DNA of 44,615 nucleotides, taken from assembly GCA_019636285.1 (NCBI GenBank), contig JAHBXV010000046.1, forward strand, positions 1 through 44,615, written 5' to 3'. Positions within the stretch are counted from its first letter, which is position 1. The number at the start of each line of letters is the position of its first letter. Both the position numbers and the translations under genes were made by a program. Shown piece after piece: positions 1 to 9,417 of this stretch. Source of the DNA: Planctomycetaceae bacterium. Lineage in GTDB: Bacteria > Planctomycetota > Planctomycetia > Planctomycetales > Planctomycetaceae. The notes under the pieces were generated by a model. The model worked only from the letters and a program-made list of their open reading frames with translations. It searched no databases and was not told the DNA's origin.

Positions 1-436
<436 letters not shown>

Positions 437-608
437 TTTGATTGCGTTCGCGACACCTCGTCGCGGAGTGTCAATCAAGCCGAACTCGGCTCTTGCAGGA
501 TCTTTCATGTCTTTGGACCTGGAAGGCCCTGACACACAGGCCGCAGTCGTTGGACACACTTGCGAAACACACCATGCACTGGCAAGGGCTAGCGTTCTTG
601 CCAGTGAA

Positions 609-722
609 TTTCCGGTGACCATGCGCGTGAGGAAACACACGTTCCCATTCCGAACACGACCGTTAAGCTCACGCGGCCGATGATAGTGCCCACAAGCGCG
701 AAAGTAGGTTATCGCCGGAATC
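609..722 (+). rRNA. rrf: 5S ribosomal RNA
   Basis: The segment has the standard 5S layout: TTCCGGTGACC at the start, the CCGTTCCCATTCCGAACACG-type loop B/C block (here GTTCCCATTCCGAACACG), GTTAAGCTC, then CGATGATAGTGCC and AAAGTAGGTTATCGCCGGAA at the end. The 5' and 3' ends pair (ATTCCGGCGAT against the start). It follows the 23S gene in the same orientation and precedes a strong terminator. Ends are good to a few bases. Confidence 0.95.
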
Positions 723-729
723 TTTCACC

Positions 730-766
730 AAGGTCGACTTGCTTTTGGCAAGTCGACCTTTTTTTG
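730..766 (+). terminator. rho-independent terminator of the rRNA operon
   Basis: A perfect 13-bp stem AAGGTCGACTTGC / GCAAGTCGACCTT (730-742 with 748-760), a five-base TTTTG loop and a run of seven T residues follow directly after the 5S gene. This is the clearest intrinsic terminator in the window. Confidence 0.95.
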
Positions 767-827
767 TTCTACTGCATCCTGTGGTTGTCGTACCCGTGAC
801 TCGGACGCACGGACGCAGGAGGCGAAC

Positions 828-3800
828 ATGCAGCGGCGATGCCGGCTCCCGTTATCGGGATGGTTGGGAATCGTCCTCGTTCTTTTCCTCGGGTCGCTCC
901 ATCCTTGTGCGGTAGCGCAGGATCTGGATGCCCCGGCGTGGGAGCGACGGGCGCAGGCCGCCGATCTCTTTCGGCTGCGCGATCGCCTGCTGATCCGCGG
1001 TTTTTACGCAATCGAGCAGTCGCGAGACGCCGGCCGCTGGAGCGAAGCCGCCGAGACCTGCGAGTGGATTCTCAGTCGGGGTATCGACTCGTTTGGCGAT
1101 GGCACGTCGGCCGTGAGCGAGTCGGTGCGTACCCGTGTTCTCCAGTGGCTTACCCAGCCCGGACCGCTGCGCGACGCGTTCGAGCGTCGTTACGGCCCAA
1201 TCGCCAATCGGAATCTCGAGCAAGCCGCTGACAGTCCGGCGATGCTCGCCGATGGTCTTGCGATCTTCTCTGCGACCGACGCCGGCCGCGACGCGCGCAT
1301 TCGCCTCGCGGTCAGCCTCCTCGACCGTGGCGAATCGGGGCTTGCCGATTCGATCTTTCGCGAGATCTCTCCGTCCGGAGGGAAAGCAGGTCCGACAGAC
1401 TGGCAACCCAGAGCCGCGCTCGCGGCACGAATTGCATCGACCGACAAAGTTGAGGGAGGCGTGGCGGCGAGTGACTCGGCGTTGGCGTCGGCCAGTTCGA
1501 TGTTTCCGTGGGTGCCAGGAAGTGGTCGGCGATCGCGCTGGGAACTTCTTGATTCCAGCCCGCCGATTGTCGCGAGCGAGTTTGGTTACCGATCCGGGAT
1601 GCAGGAACTCACTTGGCAATCGTGGGCTGCTTCGCAATTGGATACCGGCCGCCCCGCGATTTCGGCCAGTTGTGCCCTGAGGCTGGGGGACTGGCTGGCC
1701 GTTCGGGAACTCGGCCGCATCGTCTGGCTGAATCTTGCGTCGCGGCAGGTCGAAGGGGCCACTTCCTTTCGAGAGCCGGACCTGGGACTTCCCCAAATCG
1801 GGGCAGAGCCCCGTGCTCGAGGGCGATTACCCGTTTTGCTCGGAGATGCCGCGAACTTTTCCGGCCAGGGAATCGATCCGCAGGATTCTCGGCGCTGGTT
1901 TCAGGACTGGACCAGTCAGACGCTCTCGGCGGATGGACTGCGGGCGTACTGCGTGACCGCCTGTTCCGTTACTGCGTCTGGAACGCCGAAAAATTCGCTG
2001 GTGGCGTGTGCCTTGCCGATCGATGGTCGTGTGGTCTCCCAACCTGTCTGGATTGCCGATGGTACCGATTCGACATCGGCTTGGCGGGGAACACGCTTTC
2101 TCGGCGCGCCCCTCAGCCTGTCCTTTGAATTGCTGGTCGTCGCCGAGCGCGAATCGCTCGTGTGGCTGCTTTCCATCGACACGAACACCGGAAAGCAACG
2201 CTGGGGAATGCCGCTGGCCGCGGAACTGCGCGGCGAAGAGATCTCGGTCGATCGTCAGCTTGGGGGTTGCTCTCCCGTGCTGGTGGATGGACTTCTCATT
2301 TGTCCAACAGGGAACGGGTTGCTGGTCGCGGTCGACTATCTCACGCGGTCGCTCGCCTGGGTACGATTTTGCGCCAGCCCGGAGGCGCTCCTGGGAGACA
2401 ATCGTCGACCGCAGGGACAGCGCTCCGGCGACGACAACAGTGGCGGTCCCCATCGCCTGTTGCTCTGTCGAGACCGAGTCATTTATCGTCCTCCCGTGGA
2501 ATCCCGCATCTATTGTCTGTCATCCGCGACGGGCGAACCCATCTGGACAGCCCCCGGCAGTAGTGGCGAGCAAGTCGTTGCCGCGACCCCGGACGATCTG
2601 ATCGTCGCCGGCGCCAATCAGCTTCGCTGCCTCAATGCCGGTGATGGATCGGTCCGCTGGACTCGGGCACTGACGCAACCAGTCGGTACGGGACTTCTTG
2701 CCCATGGAGAATACTGGCAACCGGAGCAGGGGGGGCGGCTGAGCCGGTTTCGACTCGCCGATGGCAACTCGCGCGGCGTTGTGACCGAACGGCCCACCAC
2801 CGTCCTGGGAAATCTGGTGCCGGTCGACGACACCATCATCTCTGTCAGCCCGTTGGGGCTTGAAGTCTTGCCGACGGTCGATCGGCTCGATGGGCAGATC
2901 GCCAAAATGCCCAACTCCGGTCGGCGCCAGGCGCTGGAAGCCGAACTCCTTCTGGCACGAGACGAACTATCGCAAGCGGTGGATCGGCTTCTGGCTGCGG
3001 CGGAATCTGGGGAACTTCCGGACGACGAGCGGCAGCGAGTGGCCGGTTTGCTCGTGAACGCCGGTTTTTTGGAATTTGAACAGACCGCCAAGCCGAGTCT
3101 GTCGCGTCTGGAGGCCATTGCCCCTTATTGCTCGACGCCCGAGCAACGCGTCGGCTACCTGGTGCGATTGTCTCGGACCCAGATTCGCTCGGGGCGATCG
3201 TCGGATGCCATTTCATCACTGATCGATCTGCTAGAAACGCCCCGATCCGACCTCTTGCAGGTTCCGGGCGACGAAAAACTGTTCGCATCGCCCGAAGTCT
3301 TCGTGGCCATGCAATTGAACAATCAGCTTCAGGATGAACTCGAAACGCCGACCAGCGAAGCTCTCGCGCGGCGACTGATCGCACGCGCCCTGCAGTCCAG
3401 CGACAGTTCCGAAATCTGGCGGTACACGCTGGCGCTCGGTGACCGAATCACCCCCGAATTGCTCGAACATCTGGCGCGATCGGCCTTGCGGGAACATCGC
3501 TATCAAAGCGCGGAACTGGCATGGCTGGGGACCGAAGCATGCCGTTCCCCCGATGCCTGGCCGGAATTGGCCGCGTTGTGGATGCAATGCGACTGGCCTT
3601 TGCGCGCCCGGACTCTCGCCCGCGAGCGGGGCCTCCCGTGGCCACTGCTGGGGTTTCCCGAGTCACGGGAGGATGTGTTGCAGCGCCGCGCCGGCTTCCG
3701 AGTTCGTGATCTGGTGGCGACTTCGTCGGCAATTGCTGAGTTCGGCCCGCTGGAACTTCGTCGTCCCGAATTTGGTGCCGGCCGCTTGGGTGCGATTCGT

Positions 3801-5117
3801 CGCAAGTATCCCACGGCCGACGATTCGCCAGTCGATCTTCTGCTGACGCTCTCCGGCTCCGGAACCCGCCAGGAATTGCAGGTGGTCGATCGATTCAGCC
3901 AGCGGGTTCTGCAAGCGCTCCCGGTCGAGAGCCTGCTCAACGTCTCGGACCAGGTGGAGTCGCGCGCGGAAAGCTTCTTGCCCTTGTCGACCACCGGTGG
4001 GGTGATGGGACTCTCGTTGTTGGAGATGCGCGGCAGTGAACCCTTGTGGGTGACTCGTCCCCGCTTTCTTCAGGGGCGTAACCGCGCTCCCTATTGCGGA
4101 CCGGTCTGTTCGTTCGCCGCCATCTATCAGAGCCGCCAGGCTTTGTTCGCGGTCCATCCCGCGACGGGCCGCGTCCTCTGGATGCGCGACGACCTCGATC
4201 CCCGTAGTGGGCTGGAGGTCGAACGAACCGTCGGCATCTTTGGGGACGAACGGGTCACCGTGGTCTTCGATCCGGAACGGGTGAAGTACACCGTCTACGA
4301 GACGCGCACCGGTCGGCGACTCCGTGCCGGCGAACTGACCAGTGATATTCGCAAGCCGCGAAAGGCGATCGGACGGCTGTTTGTTTGCATGGAAACAGTC
4401 GACGAAAAATCCGTGCTGAAGATCTGGGATCCTCTCGACGATCGGATACTTTTTACCCGCGCCGTTAACGAGCGGGCGCCGTTTCGCGAGTTGCCGAACA
4501 ATCAGCTACTGCTGCTGACTCGCGACGCAACCATCGAGTCGGTCGACGCTCCAACCGGCAAGGTCCGGTGGAGCCATCCCGTCACGGGTGTCGACGCCGC
4601 CTCGCTCACGGGCATGCACGTCGCGCGGGTGGGCGAGACCTTGCTGGTGAATTTGCAGAGGCCCGTGCCTGTCACCGAGACGAGGTACTACACCTACACG
4701 GCTCACGACGCTCACTGCGCGCTGGCGCATATGCGGGACGACGTTTTCGCGTTCCATGAACCCTCGGGCAGGCTCCTTTGGACCCGGCCGTTTCCCCAGC
4801 GGACGATTCTCCGCGTGGCGGGACTGGATCTGCCGATCCTTGTCCTCGCGGCCCGCATTCGCGACCCGGCCGACGGCACGCGACAATGGCTGTCGCTCGA
4901 AGTTGTCGACTCCACCACCGGCAAAACAATCGGACGCCCGGCTGTCTTGCCCTGGGATCGTCTTCTCTCCGCGGACTACGACAACCAGACGGCCACGATT
5001 CGCCTGATCGGACAGAAAGAGATCTTCCAGATTCAACTGCTGGATCGCGCGCCGGTCGACTGGGAATCGCTGACCCTCGGACCGGATGCCTTCGAGTTGA
5101 CCGCCGCGCCGCGCTGA
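828..5117 (+). CDS. large exported PQQ-type beta-propeller protein
   Basis: This encodes a 1429-residue protein. Residues 1-30 are a signal peptide (basic MQRRCR, hydrophobic core, cleavage after CAVA). The protein then has two blocks of PQQ/YWTD-like propeller blades. Blade signatures of the form 'C/D-x-x-TG-x-x-x-W' recur: SATGEPIWTAPG, DGSVRWTRAL, ATGRVLWMRDDL, PTGKVRWSHPV and SGRLLWTRPFP. Between the blocks, around residues 680-960, is a helical region that looks TPR-like. The family usually acts as an outer-membrane or periplasmic scaffold; an enzymatic role is not evident because no quinoprotein dehydrogenase active site was seen. The ATG is chosen because an AGGAGG Shine-Dalgarno sits 6 bases upstream. 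A tRNA-Gly begins 30 bases after the stop. Similar giant proteins are frequent in planctomycetes; the precise function is unknown. Confidence 0.88.
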   Translation: MQRRCRLPLSGWLGIVLVLFLGSLHPCAVAQDLDAPAWERRAQAADLFRLRDRLLIRGFYAIEQSRDAGRWSEAAETCEWILSRGIDSFGDGTSAVSESVRTRVLQWLTQPGPLRDAFERRYGPIANRNLEQAADSPAMLADGLAIFSATDAGRDARIRLAVSLLDRGESGLADSIFREISPSGGKAGPTDWQPRAALAARIASTDKVEGGVAASDSALASASSMFPWVPGSGRRSRWELLDSSPPIVASEFGYRSGMQELTWQSWAASQLDTGRPAISASCALRLGDWLAVRELGRIVWLNLASRQVEGATSFREPDLGLPQIGAEPRARGRLPVLLGDAANFSGQGIDPQDSRRWFQDWTSQTLSADGLRAYCVTACSVTASGTPKNSLVACALPIDGRVVSQPVWIADGTDSTSAWRGTRFLGAPLSLSFELLVVAERESLVWLLSIDTNTGKQRWGMPLAAELRGEEISVDRQLGGCSPVLVDGLLICPTGNGLLVAVDYLTRSLAWVRFCASPEALLGDNRRPQGQRSGDDNSGGPHRLLLCRDRVIYRPPVESRIYCLSSATGEPIWTAPGSSGEQVVAATPDDLIVAGANQLRCLNAGDGSVRWTRALTQPVGTGLLAHGEYWQPEQGGRLSRFRLADGNSRGVVTERPTTVLGNLVPVDDTIISVSPLGLEVLPTVDRLDGQIAKMPNSGRRQALEAELLLARDELSQAVDRLLAAAESGELPDDERQRVAGLLVNAGFLEFEQTAKPSLSRLEAIAPYCSTPEQRVGYLVRLSRTQIRSGRSSDAISSLIDLLETPRSDLLQVPGDEKLFASPEVFVAMQLNNQLQDELETPTSEALARRLIARALQSSDSSEIWRYTLALGDRITPELLEHLARSALREHRYQSAELAWLGTEACRSPDAWPELAALWMQCDWPLRARTLARERGLPWPLLGFPESREDVLQRRAGFRVRDLVATSSAIAEFGPLELRRPEFGAGRLGAIRRKYPTADDSPVDLLLTLSGSGTRQELQVVDRFSQRVLQALPVESLLNVSDQVESRAESFLPLSTTGGVMGLSLLEMRGSEPLWVTRPRFLQGRNRAPYCGPVCSFAAIYQSRQALFAVHPATGRVLWMRDDLDPRSGLEVERTVGIFGDERVTVVFDPERVKYTVYETRTGRRLRAGELTSDIRKPRKAIGRLFVCMETVDEKSVLKIWDPLDDRILFTRAVNERAPFRELPNNQLLLLTRDATIESVDAPTGKVRWSHPVTGVDAASLTGMHVARVGETLLVNLQRPVPVTETRYYTYTAHDAHCALAHMRDDVFAFHEPSGRLLWTRPFPQRTILRVAGLDLPILVLAARIRDPADGTRQWLSLEVVDSTTGKTIGRPAVLPWDRLLSADYDNQTATIRLIGQKEIFQIQLLDRAPVDWESLTLGPDAFELTAAPR

Positions 5118-5147
5118 CGTAGAGTCTTGTCGTCGCGCCATACGCAG

Positions 5148-5218
5148 GCGGGTGTAGCTCAATGGTAGAGCTCCAGCTTCCCAAGCTGGTGGCGAGGGTT
5201 CGATTCCCTTCACCCGCT
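5148..5218 (+). tRNA. tRNA-Gly, anticodon CCC
   Basis: The cloverleaf is complete: acceptor GCGGGTG pairs with CACCCGC, the D-loop reads GCTCAATGGTAGAGC, the anticodon arm is CCAGC-TTCCCAA-GCTGG with anticodon CCC, and the T arm is GAGGGTTCGATTCCCTTC. The gene is 71 nt and the 3' CCA is not encoded. Confidence 0.96.
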
Positions 5219-5314
5219 CTTTGCTCCTCCGTCAGCGGCGGCTCCTTTCTTCTTTCCCAGGCTCCGCCCCTCTCAACCTCATACGTGATTGCCCGAAGGT
5301 TGTGCGAGCATCCG

Positions 5315-5806
5315 TCAAAACAGCGGCGGCTTCCCCAGCTTTCTGCGAATGATTGTCCATTGGCCGGCATGCATCGCCCAGTGAAGAGCCTCGCCGCTGA
5401 ACACATGTGCGACGGTCGGACCGAAGTACCCAAGTTCTTCCGGCACCGGACGCTGTAACTCGTCGTCGCCCAGTCGTCGCAGCAGCAACAGCGTCCCCTC
5501 TCGCTGGCGGATCCGCTCCGTGATGTATTCCGCTTTGGTGAGAAACGCGGCTGGGTCGTCGACGCCAGCCGTTTCTCGAACATGCCGCTCGCGAAATCCA
5601 TTTGGCAATCGCGGCATGCAGTCCGGCGACAGGGCATTCAAATGGGCATGCTCGCTGGAAATGAGATGTCCCAACTGCCACGCCAGGTGGTTTGCTCCCG
5701 GAACCGGTCGAATCAGGAGGTCTTCGTCAGAGAGATCCGTCAGATAGCTCTCCACCAGGAAATCGGCCAATTTCAGTTCCCCGGCCAGGTGTTGTGAGAG
5801 GCTCAT
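5315..5806 (-). CDS. DinB-family protein (four-helix metal-binding fold)
   Basis: The 163-residue product has the DinB/YfiT four-helix pattern. A first histidine motif is WQLGHLISSEHAHL near residue 42, and a late H-x-x-x-H-x-x-Q motif, HWAMHAGQW, is near residue 142. Together these would supply the usual three-histidine metal site. Family members are putative metal-dependent thiol-S-transferases or hydrolases; substrates are mostly unknown. It is not the Y-family polymerase also called DinB. The gene stands alone, on the strand opposite to its neighbours, and shares an upstream region with the NHL-type gene that starts near 5941. Confidence 0.85.
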   Translation of the reverse strand: MSLSQHLAGELKLADFLVESYLTDLSDEDLLIRPVPGANHLAWQLGHLISSEHAHLNALSPDCMPRLPNGFRERHVRETAGVDDPAAFLTKAEYITERIRQREGTLLLLRRLGDDELQRPVPEELGYFGPTVAHVFSGEALHWAMHAGQWTIIRRKLGKPPLF

Positions 5807-5940
5807 GGGGCTTCCCTCTGGAACGGAATCAGGTCGATCCGTGACGTAGTTTTGCGTATGGCATCATCTTGGCTTATCGTAACGTCATGTCCGATTCCAT
5901 TCGTCTGTTTCCCTTCGCATCGTTTGACCAGGGTTTTTCC

Positions 5941-6834
5941 ATGTTCGCATCTTCGCTGTGGCCCATTGACGCGATTTCAGACCGGCGATGGTGGATGGGT
6001 CTGCTGTTGGCATGGGTTCCCGGCACCCTGACGGCCCAGGAGGCCGCGGCTCCCACGAAATTCGTCTATCCGCTGGCCAGCGCGGTGGCTCCTGACGGGG
6101 CGATCTATATTGCCGACCGCAATCTGCCGGGAGTCTGGAAGTACGCCGACGGACAGTTGAGCGTCTTGTTTCACGCATCCAAAAAGTTCCGCACGCCGCT
6201 CAACGCCGTCCGGTGCGTGGCCATCGATCACGAAGGTCGACTCCTGGCTGGCGATTCCTCGACCCGCGAGATTTATCGCTTCGACGCCAACGGGAAACCG
6301 CAACCACTGACAAACGGCGGCATTGGCATCCCCATGGCGATGGCCGTCGCCGCAGACGGGACCATCTATGCGGCTGATCTGGAGATTCAGCGGGTCGTTG
6401 CCGTTCCCCCGGAAGGAGGCGAACCTCGCATACTGGCCCAGATCACGGGCTGCCGCGGGCTCGCGCTTGCCGCGGATGGCAAGTTGTGGGCAGTTTCCAA
6501 CGGCGGTTCGGATGTCTTGCTGAAAATGGACCCGACCGCCGAAACGCCAGCGTGGGAAGTTGTTCTGGGCGGTCAGCCCTTTCAATTCCCGGCTGAGATC
6601 GCCGTCTTGCCTTCGGGGGTGGCTTATGTCGCCGACGGGTATGCGAAGACGATCTGGAAGGTGGAACCGGGGCAGGTCCCGCAACCAGCGTTTCAGGGAG
6701 AACTGCTTCAGCATCCCGTGGGGCTCGTCCGCCACAAGGAAGGATTGCTGGTCACCGATCCACGTGCCGCCACGCTGTTCGAACTCTCAGCGGTGGGGGA
6801 ACTCATGCCGCTGGTTCCAGCACCCGGAAACTAA
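5941..6834 (+). CDS. exported NHL/SMP-30-type beta-propeller protein
   Basis: The product is about 297 residues. An N-terminal segment DRRWWMGLLLAWVPGTLTAQ acts as a signal peptide. The rest is six-bladed propeller sequence with repeats of the type 'A-x-D/P-G-x-I-Y-x-A-D': VAPDGAIYIADRN, VAADGTIYAADLE, LAADGKLWAVSNG and LPSGVAYVADGYA. This matches SMP-30/NHL folds, which range from lactonases to scaffold proteins; no convincing metal-binding catalytic triad was seen. The ATG at 5941 has CAGGG 9 bases upstream. In-frame alternatives are 5869, 5887 and 5995. The stop codon lies inside a dispersed hairpin repeat that begins at 6831. Confidence 0.8.
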   Translation: MFASSLWPIDAISDRRWWMGLLLAWVPGTLTAQEAAAPTKFVYPLASAVAPDGAIYIADRNLPGVWKYADGQLSVLFHASKKFRTPLNAVRCVAIDHEGRLLAGDSSTREIYRFDANGKPQPLTNGGIGIPMAMAVAADGTIYAADLEIQRVVAVPPEGGEPRILAQITGCRGLALAADGKLWAVSNGGSDVLLKMDPTAETPAWEVVLGGQPFQFPAEIAVLPSGVAYVADGYAKTIWKVEPGQVPQPAFQGELLQHPVGLVRHKEGLLVTDPRAATLFELSAVGELMPLVPAPGN

Positions 6835-6926
6835 GAAACCCTAACACAACCGGTTGTGCCTGTCGGAAACCGTGGAATACCAGGCAAGCACCGCATTGCG
6901 CAGAGGCTGTGCTAGAATCTCTAAAG
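6831..6926. repeat. MITE-like hairpin repeat, copy 1
   Basis: About 95 bp, nearly identical at its ends to the copy at 15638-15735. It begins CTAAGAAACCCTAACACAACC, continues with the palindrome CACAACCGGTTGTG, and ends GCTGTGCTAGAATCTCTAAAG, which is complementary to the start with a few mismatches. The ends therefore act as imperfect terminal inverted repeats of about 20 bp. No coding capacity. It overlaps the stop codon of the upstream propeller gene and lies just beyond the end of the HEPN gene. Confidence 0.75.
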
Positions 6927-6933
6927 CTGACGA

Positions 6934-7677
6934 TCACGCCGGCTTGATCGTTTCCAGCGGGCGCTGTGCCGGCTCGCAATAGGGGCACAGTTCGGTATAG
7001 ACGATTCGTCGACAGCGCTGGCACTCATGCACACCGTAGGTCGGCATCGCCGCGTTGAGTCGCTGGAAGATGAAGTAGCCGAACGTGAAGAAGACGAACG
7101 CCGCCATCAATGTGGCCGGCAGCAGATTGCGCGAGCCGAACAGCATGAAGGCTGCCGTGTTAATCGCCAGGCAACAGATCGTGTAGAGTACGATGTCCGA
7201 GATGCGTTCGCGATTGAATCGAATGCGGGCCAGGTCGCTGTTGACCTTGCGGCCGAATCGCTCCCGCAGGACGTCGATCTTGATCTCTTCGAGGGCGTCA
7301 GCCGCTTCATCGGCTTGTGCCGCTCGCAACAATCGTTGAGCACTGTCGCAGACTCGGAACGAGTCGTCTTCGGTGAACGTGGCCTGATGCGCCCAGCGGT
7401 TGCGGAACTCGCGCAGCTCGCTGACGAGACTGCGCTCGAAAATGCTCAGGTGCGAGCGAAAGACCTGGTTCCAGTGGTCCCACATGACTGTCAGCAGGGC
7501 ATGGGCATCCCAAGGCACGTTATCGGGACGGCCGGGGGCCAGGGTCCGAAAGCTCGTCCGCGCCTGATCCAACCAGTGCTCTCCGTAAGTGGCCGTCATC
7601 TCCCGTTCAAAAAAAGGAAACAGACCGGCGGTGAGCCGGTCGAGAATCAGGCCGATACGATCAGTCTCGGTCGCCAA
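6934..7677 (-). CDS. membrane-anchored Swt1-type HEPN protein with zinc ribbon
   Basis: Numbered from a TTG at 7677, the protein has 247 residues. Residues about 1-125 match the Swt1-like HEPN layout: FFEREM, then W-x-x-H-W-x-x-VF, the ELREFRNRWAHQ block and CDSAQRLLRAA. The R-x4-H motif RNRWAH (residues 92-97) is the HEPN ribonuclease signature. Two membrane helices follow (about 160-182 and 185-205), then a C-terminal zinc ribbon made of C-x2-C (219, 222) and C-x2-C (231, 234). The start at 7677 is preferred because AGGGA lies 6 bases upstream; a TTG at 7740 would add 21 residues without a Shine-Dalgarno. HEPN proteins are often RNases in toxin-antitoxin and defence systems, but no antitoxin or partner is adjacent here. 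RNase activity is inferred, not shown. Confidence 0.75.
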   Translation of the reverse strand: MATETDRIGLILDRLTAGLFPFFEREMTATYGEHWLDQARTSFRTLAPGRPDNVPWDAHALLTVMWDHWNQVFRSHLSIFERSLVSELREFRNRWAHQATFTEDDSFRVCDSAQRLLRAAQADEAADALEEIKIDVLRERFGRKVNSDLARIRFNRERISDIVLYTICCLAINTAAFMLFGSRNLLPATLMAAFVFFTFGYFIFQRLNAAMPTYGVHECQRCRRIVYTELCPYCEPAQRPLETIKPA

Positions 7678-7854
7678 CGGAGTCCCTACATTCTGGCTTC
7701 GTGCCGGGCGAGCATGGTCGCGAGACCATGTCTCACTCAATGTTAGATGACGAAACGGATTCGCCCATCGCGATCCCCGCGCCTGCCACGTTGCCGGTCA
7801 CGAATACTGGACAATCGTGCCGATCATGCCGAGCGGAATGGCTGGGCAGATTTC

Positions 7855-7880
7855 CGCATACGAGGGGAACCCCGTATGCG
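7855..7880 (-). terminator. hairpin downstream of the DUF1501 gene
   Basis: A near-perfect inverted repeat, CGCATACG ... CGTATGCG with an inner GGG/CCC pairing, lies 66 bases after the DUF1501 stop on the minus strand. No T-tract follows on either strand, so it is either a rho-type or weak terminator, or an mRNA 3' stabiliser. Confidence 0.5.
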
Positions 7881-7945
7881 TCTAGAGACGTTCAATGCTG
7901 CCCGTCCCTAAACCTGTTACGACCGTAAAAGTCGTGCCACACGAA

Positions 7946-9400
7946 TTACGCGATCAAGTCTTCAATGATGCGGCCATGGACATCGGTCAAACGGAAGTCG
8001 CGCCCGGCGAAGCGGTAGGTCAACCGTTCGTGGTCGAAGCCCATCAAACGCAGCATGGTGGCATGCAGGTCATGCACGTGAACCTTGTTTTCGACGGCCT
8101 GGAAACCGAACTCGTCTGTCGCGCCGTAAACCGTTCCACCCTTGACCCCGCCGCCGGCCAGCCAGCACGTAAAACCCCAGTGATTATGGTCGCGACCGTT
8201 GATTTTTCCGGCGTTCGCGCCGGGCGTGGGAAGTTCAACGACCGGCGTCCGACCGAATTCACCACCCCACAGAACCAGGGTTTCGTCGAGGAGGCCGCGC
8301 TGCTTCAGATCCTTGAGCAAAGCCCCCAGCGGCTTATCGAGCTCGCCCGCCAGCCGTCGATGATTCACTTCCAGATCGTCATGGTTGTCCCAAGGCTGCC
8401 CCGCGCCGTGCCAGAGCTGCACGAAACGAACGCCCCGCTCGACGAGCCGTCGCGCGATCAAGAGTTGCCGCCCATGCACCCCGTCGCCATACGCCTCCTG
8501 GATATGCTTCGGCTCCTGTTGAATGTCGAAGGCATCGGTGGCCTCCATCTGCATGTTATACGCGAGTTCAAAAGAATGAATTCGCGCGTCGAGCATCGAT
8601 TCCTGGTCGCGGAGTTCGGCATGCCGACGATTGAGCTGCTGCAACAGATCGATCTGCCGGCGCTGTTCTTCGCGCGAGACCGAATCGTTCCGAATGTTCT
8701 CGATCAGCTTTTCAATCTGCGTCTGCCGCGTGTTGAGATACGTTCCCTGAAACACACCCGGCAGAAACGCCGATCGCCAGTTCTGCGCACCCGTAATCGG
8801 CAAACCATCGGGGCACATCGCCACGAAACCGGGCAGGTTCTGGTTCTCGGTCCCCAACCCGTACGTGGTCCAGGAGCCGAGACTGGGACGAACCAGCCGC
8901 GCGTCGCCGCAGTTCATCAGCATCAGGCTCGGTTCATGATTCGGAACATCGGCGTGCATCGACCGAATCACGCAGATGTCGTCGATCGACTCGGCCGTAT
9001 GAGCGAACAGCTCGCTCACTTCGATCCCGCTCTGGCCATACTTGCGAAACTTGTACGGTGAGGGCAGGGCCGCCCCGGTCTTCCGCTCGGTCCGCAGGTT
9101 CTCGGTCGGCAGCGTCTTGCCGGCATACTCGGCCAGCTTCGGCTTGGGGTCGAACGTATCGACATGCGAGGGCCCGCCGTTCAGAAACACGTGAATCACG
9201 TGCTTCACCTTCGACGGAAAATGGGGCTGACGCGGCAGCATCGGAGAGCCGCCCGAAGACAGATCGACCGATGCAGCCGCCGGATTGGACAACAGGCTGG
9301 CCAACGCCATCCCGCCCATTCCGCAGCCGGACCGCTGCAAGAATTCCCGCCGCGTTCCCGGTGAGTTCGCGAGATTCGAAATTAGCGAGTCATATCGCAT
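7946..9400 (-). CDS. DUF1501 protein, Tat-exported (sulfatase-like fold)
   Basis: The 484-residue product begins with a Tat signal, RREFLQRSG followed by a hydrophobic GMGGMALASLL segment. The body carries the DUF1501 pattern: HVIHVFLNGGPSHVDTFDPK near residue 65, HEPSLMLMNCGD, VQLWHGAGQPWDNHDD and WGGEFGRTPV with GRDHNHWGFTCWLAGGGVKGG. The D, H and N-rich motifs resemble the alkaline phosphatase/sulfatase metal site, but DUF1501 proteins lack a defined reaction. A GGGAG Shine-Dalgarno precedes the ATG. It starts 17 bases after the DUF1553 gene ends, so the two form an operon. Such pairs are typical of planctomycetes and are thought to act at the cell surface or periplasm, possibly in polysaccharide use. 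Confidence 0.94.
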   Translation of the reverse strand: MRYDSLISNLANSPGTRREFLQRSGCGMGGMALASLLSNPAAASVDLSSGGSPMLPRQPHFPSKVKHVIHVFLNGGPSHVDTFDPKPKLAEYAGKTLPTENLRTERKTGAALPSPYKFRKYGQSGIEVSELFAHTAESIDDICVIRSMHADVPNHEPSLMLMNCGDARLVRPSLGSWTTYGLGTENQNLPGFVAMCPDGLPITGAQNWRSAFLPGVFQGTYLNTRQTQIEKLIENIRNDSVSREEQRRQIDLLQQLNRRHAELRDQESMLDARIHSFELAYNMQMEATDAFDIQQEPKHIQEAYGDGVHGRQLLIARRLVERGVRFVQLWHGAGQPWDNHDDLEVNHRRLAGELDKPLGALLKDLKQRGLLDETLVLWGGEFGRTPVVELPTPGANAGKINGRDHNHWGFTCWLAGGGVKGGTVYGATDEFGFQAVENKVHVHDLHATMLRLMGFDHERLTYRFAGRDFRLTDVHGRIIEDLIA

Positions 9401-9417
9401 GGGTTTACTCCCCGTGG

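Noticed and set aside
4506-5213. Minus-strand frame beginning MKGIEPSPPAWEAGALPLSY
   Set aside because: It is an antisense reading through tRNA-Gly(CCC) and the beta-propeller gene. This type of 'GIEPSP..WEAGALP' protein is a well-known tRNA-antisense artefact.
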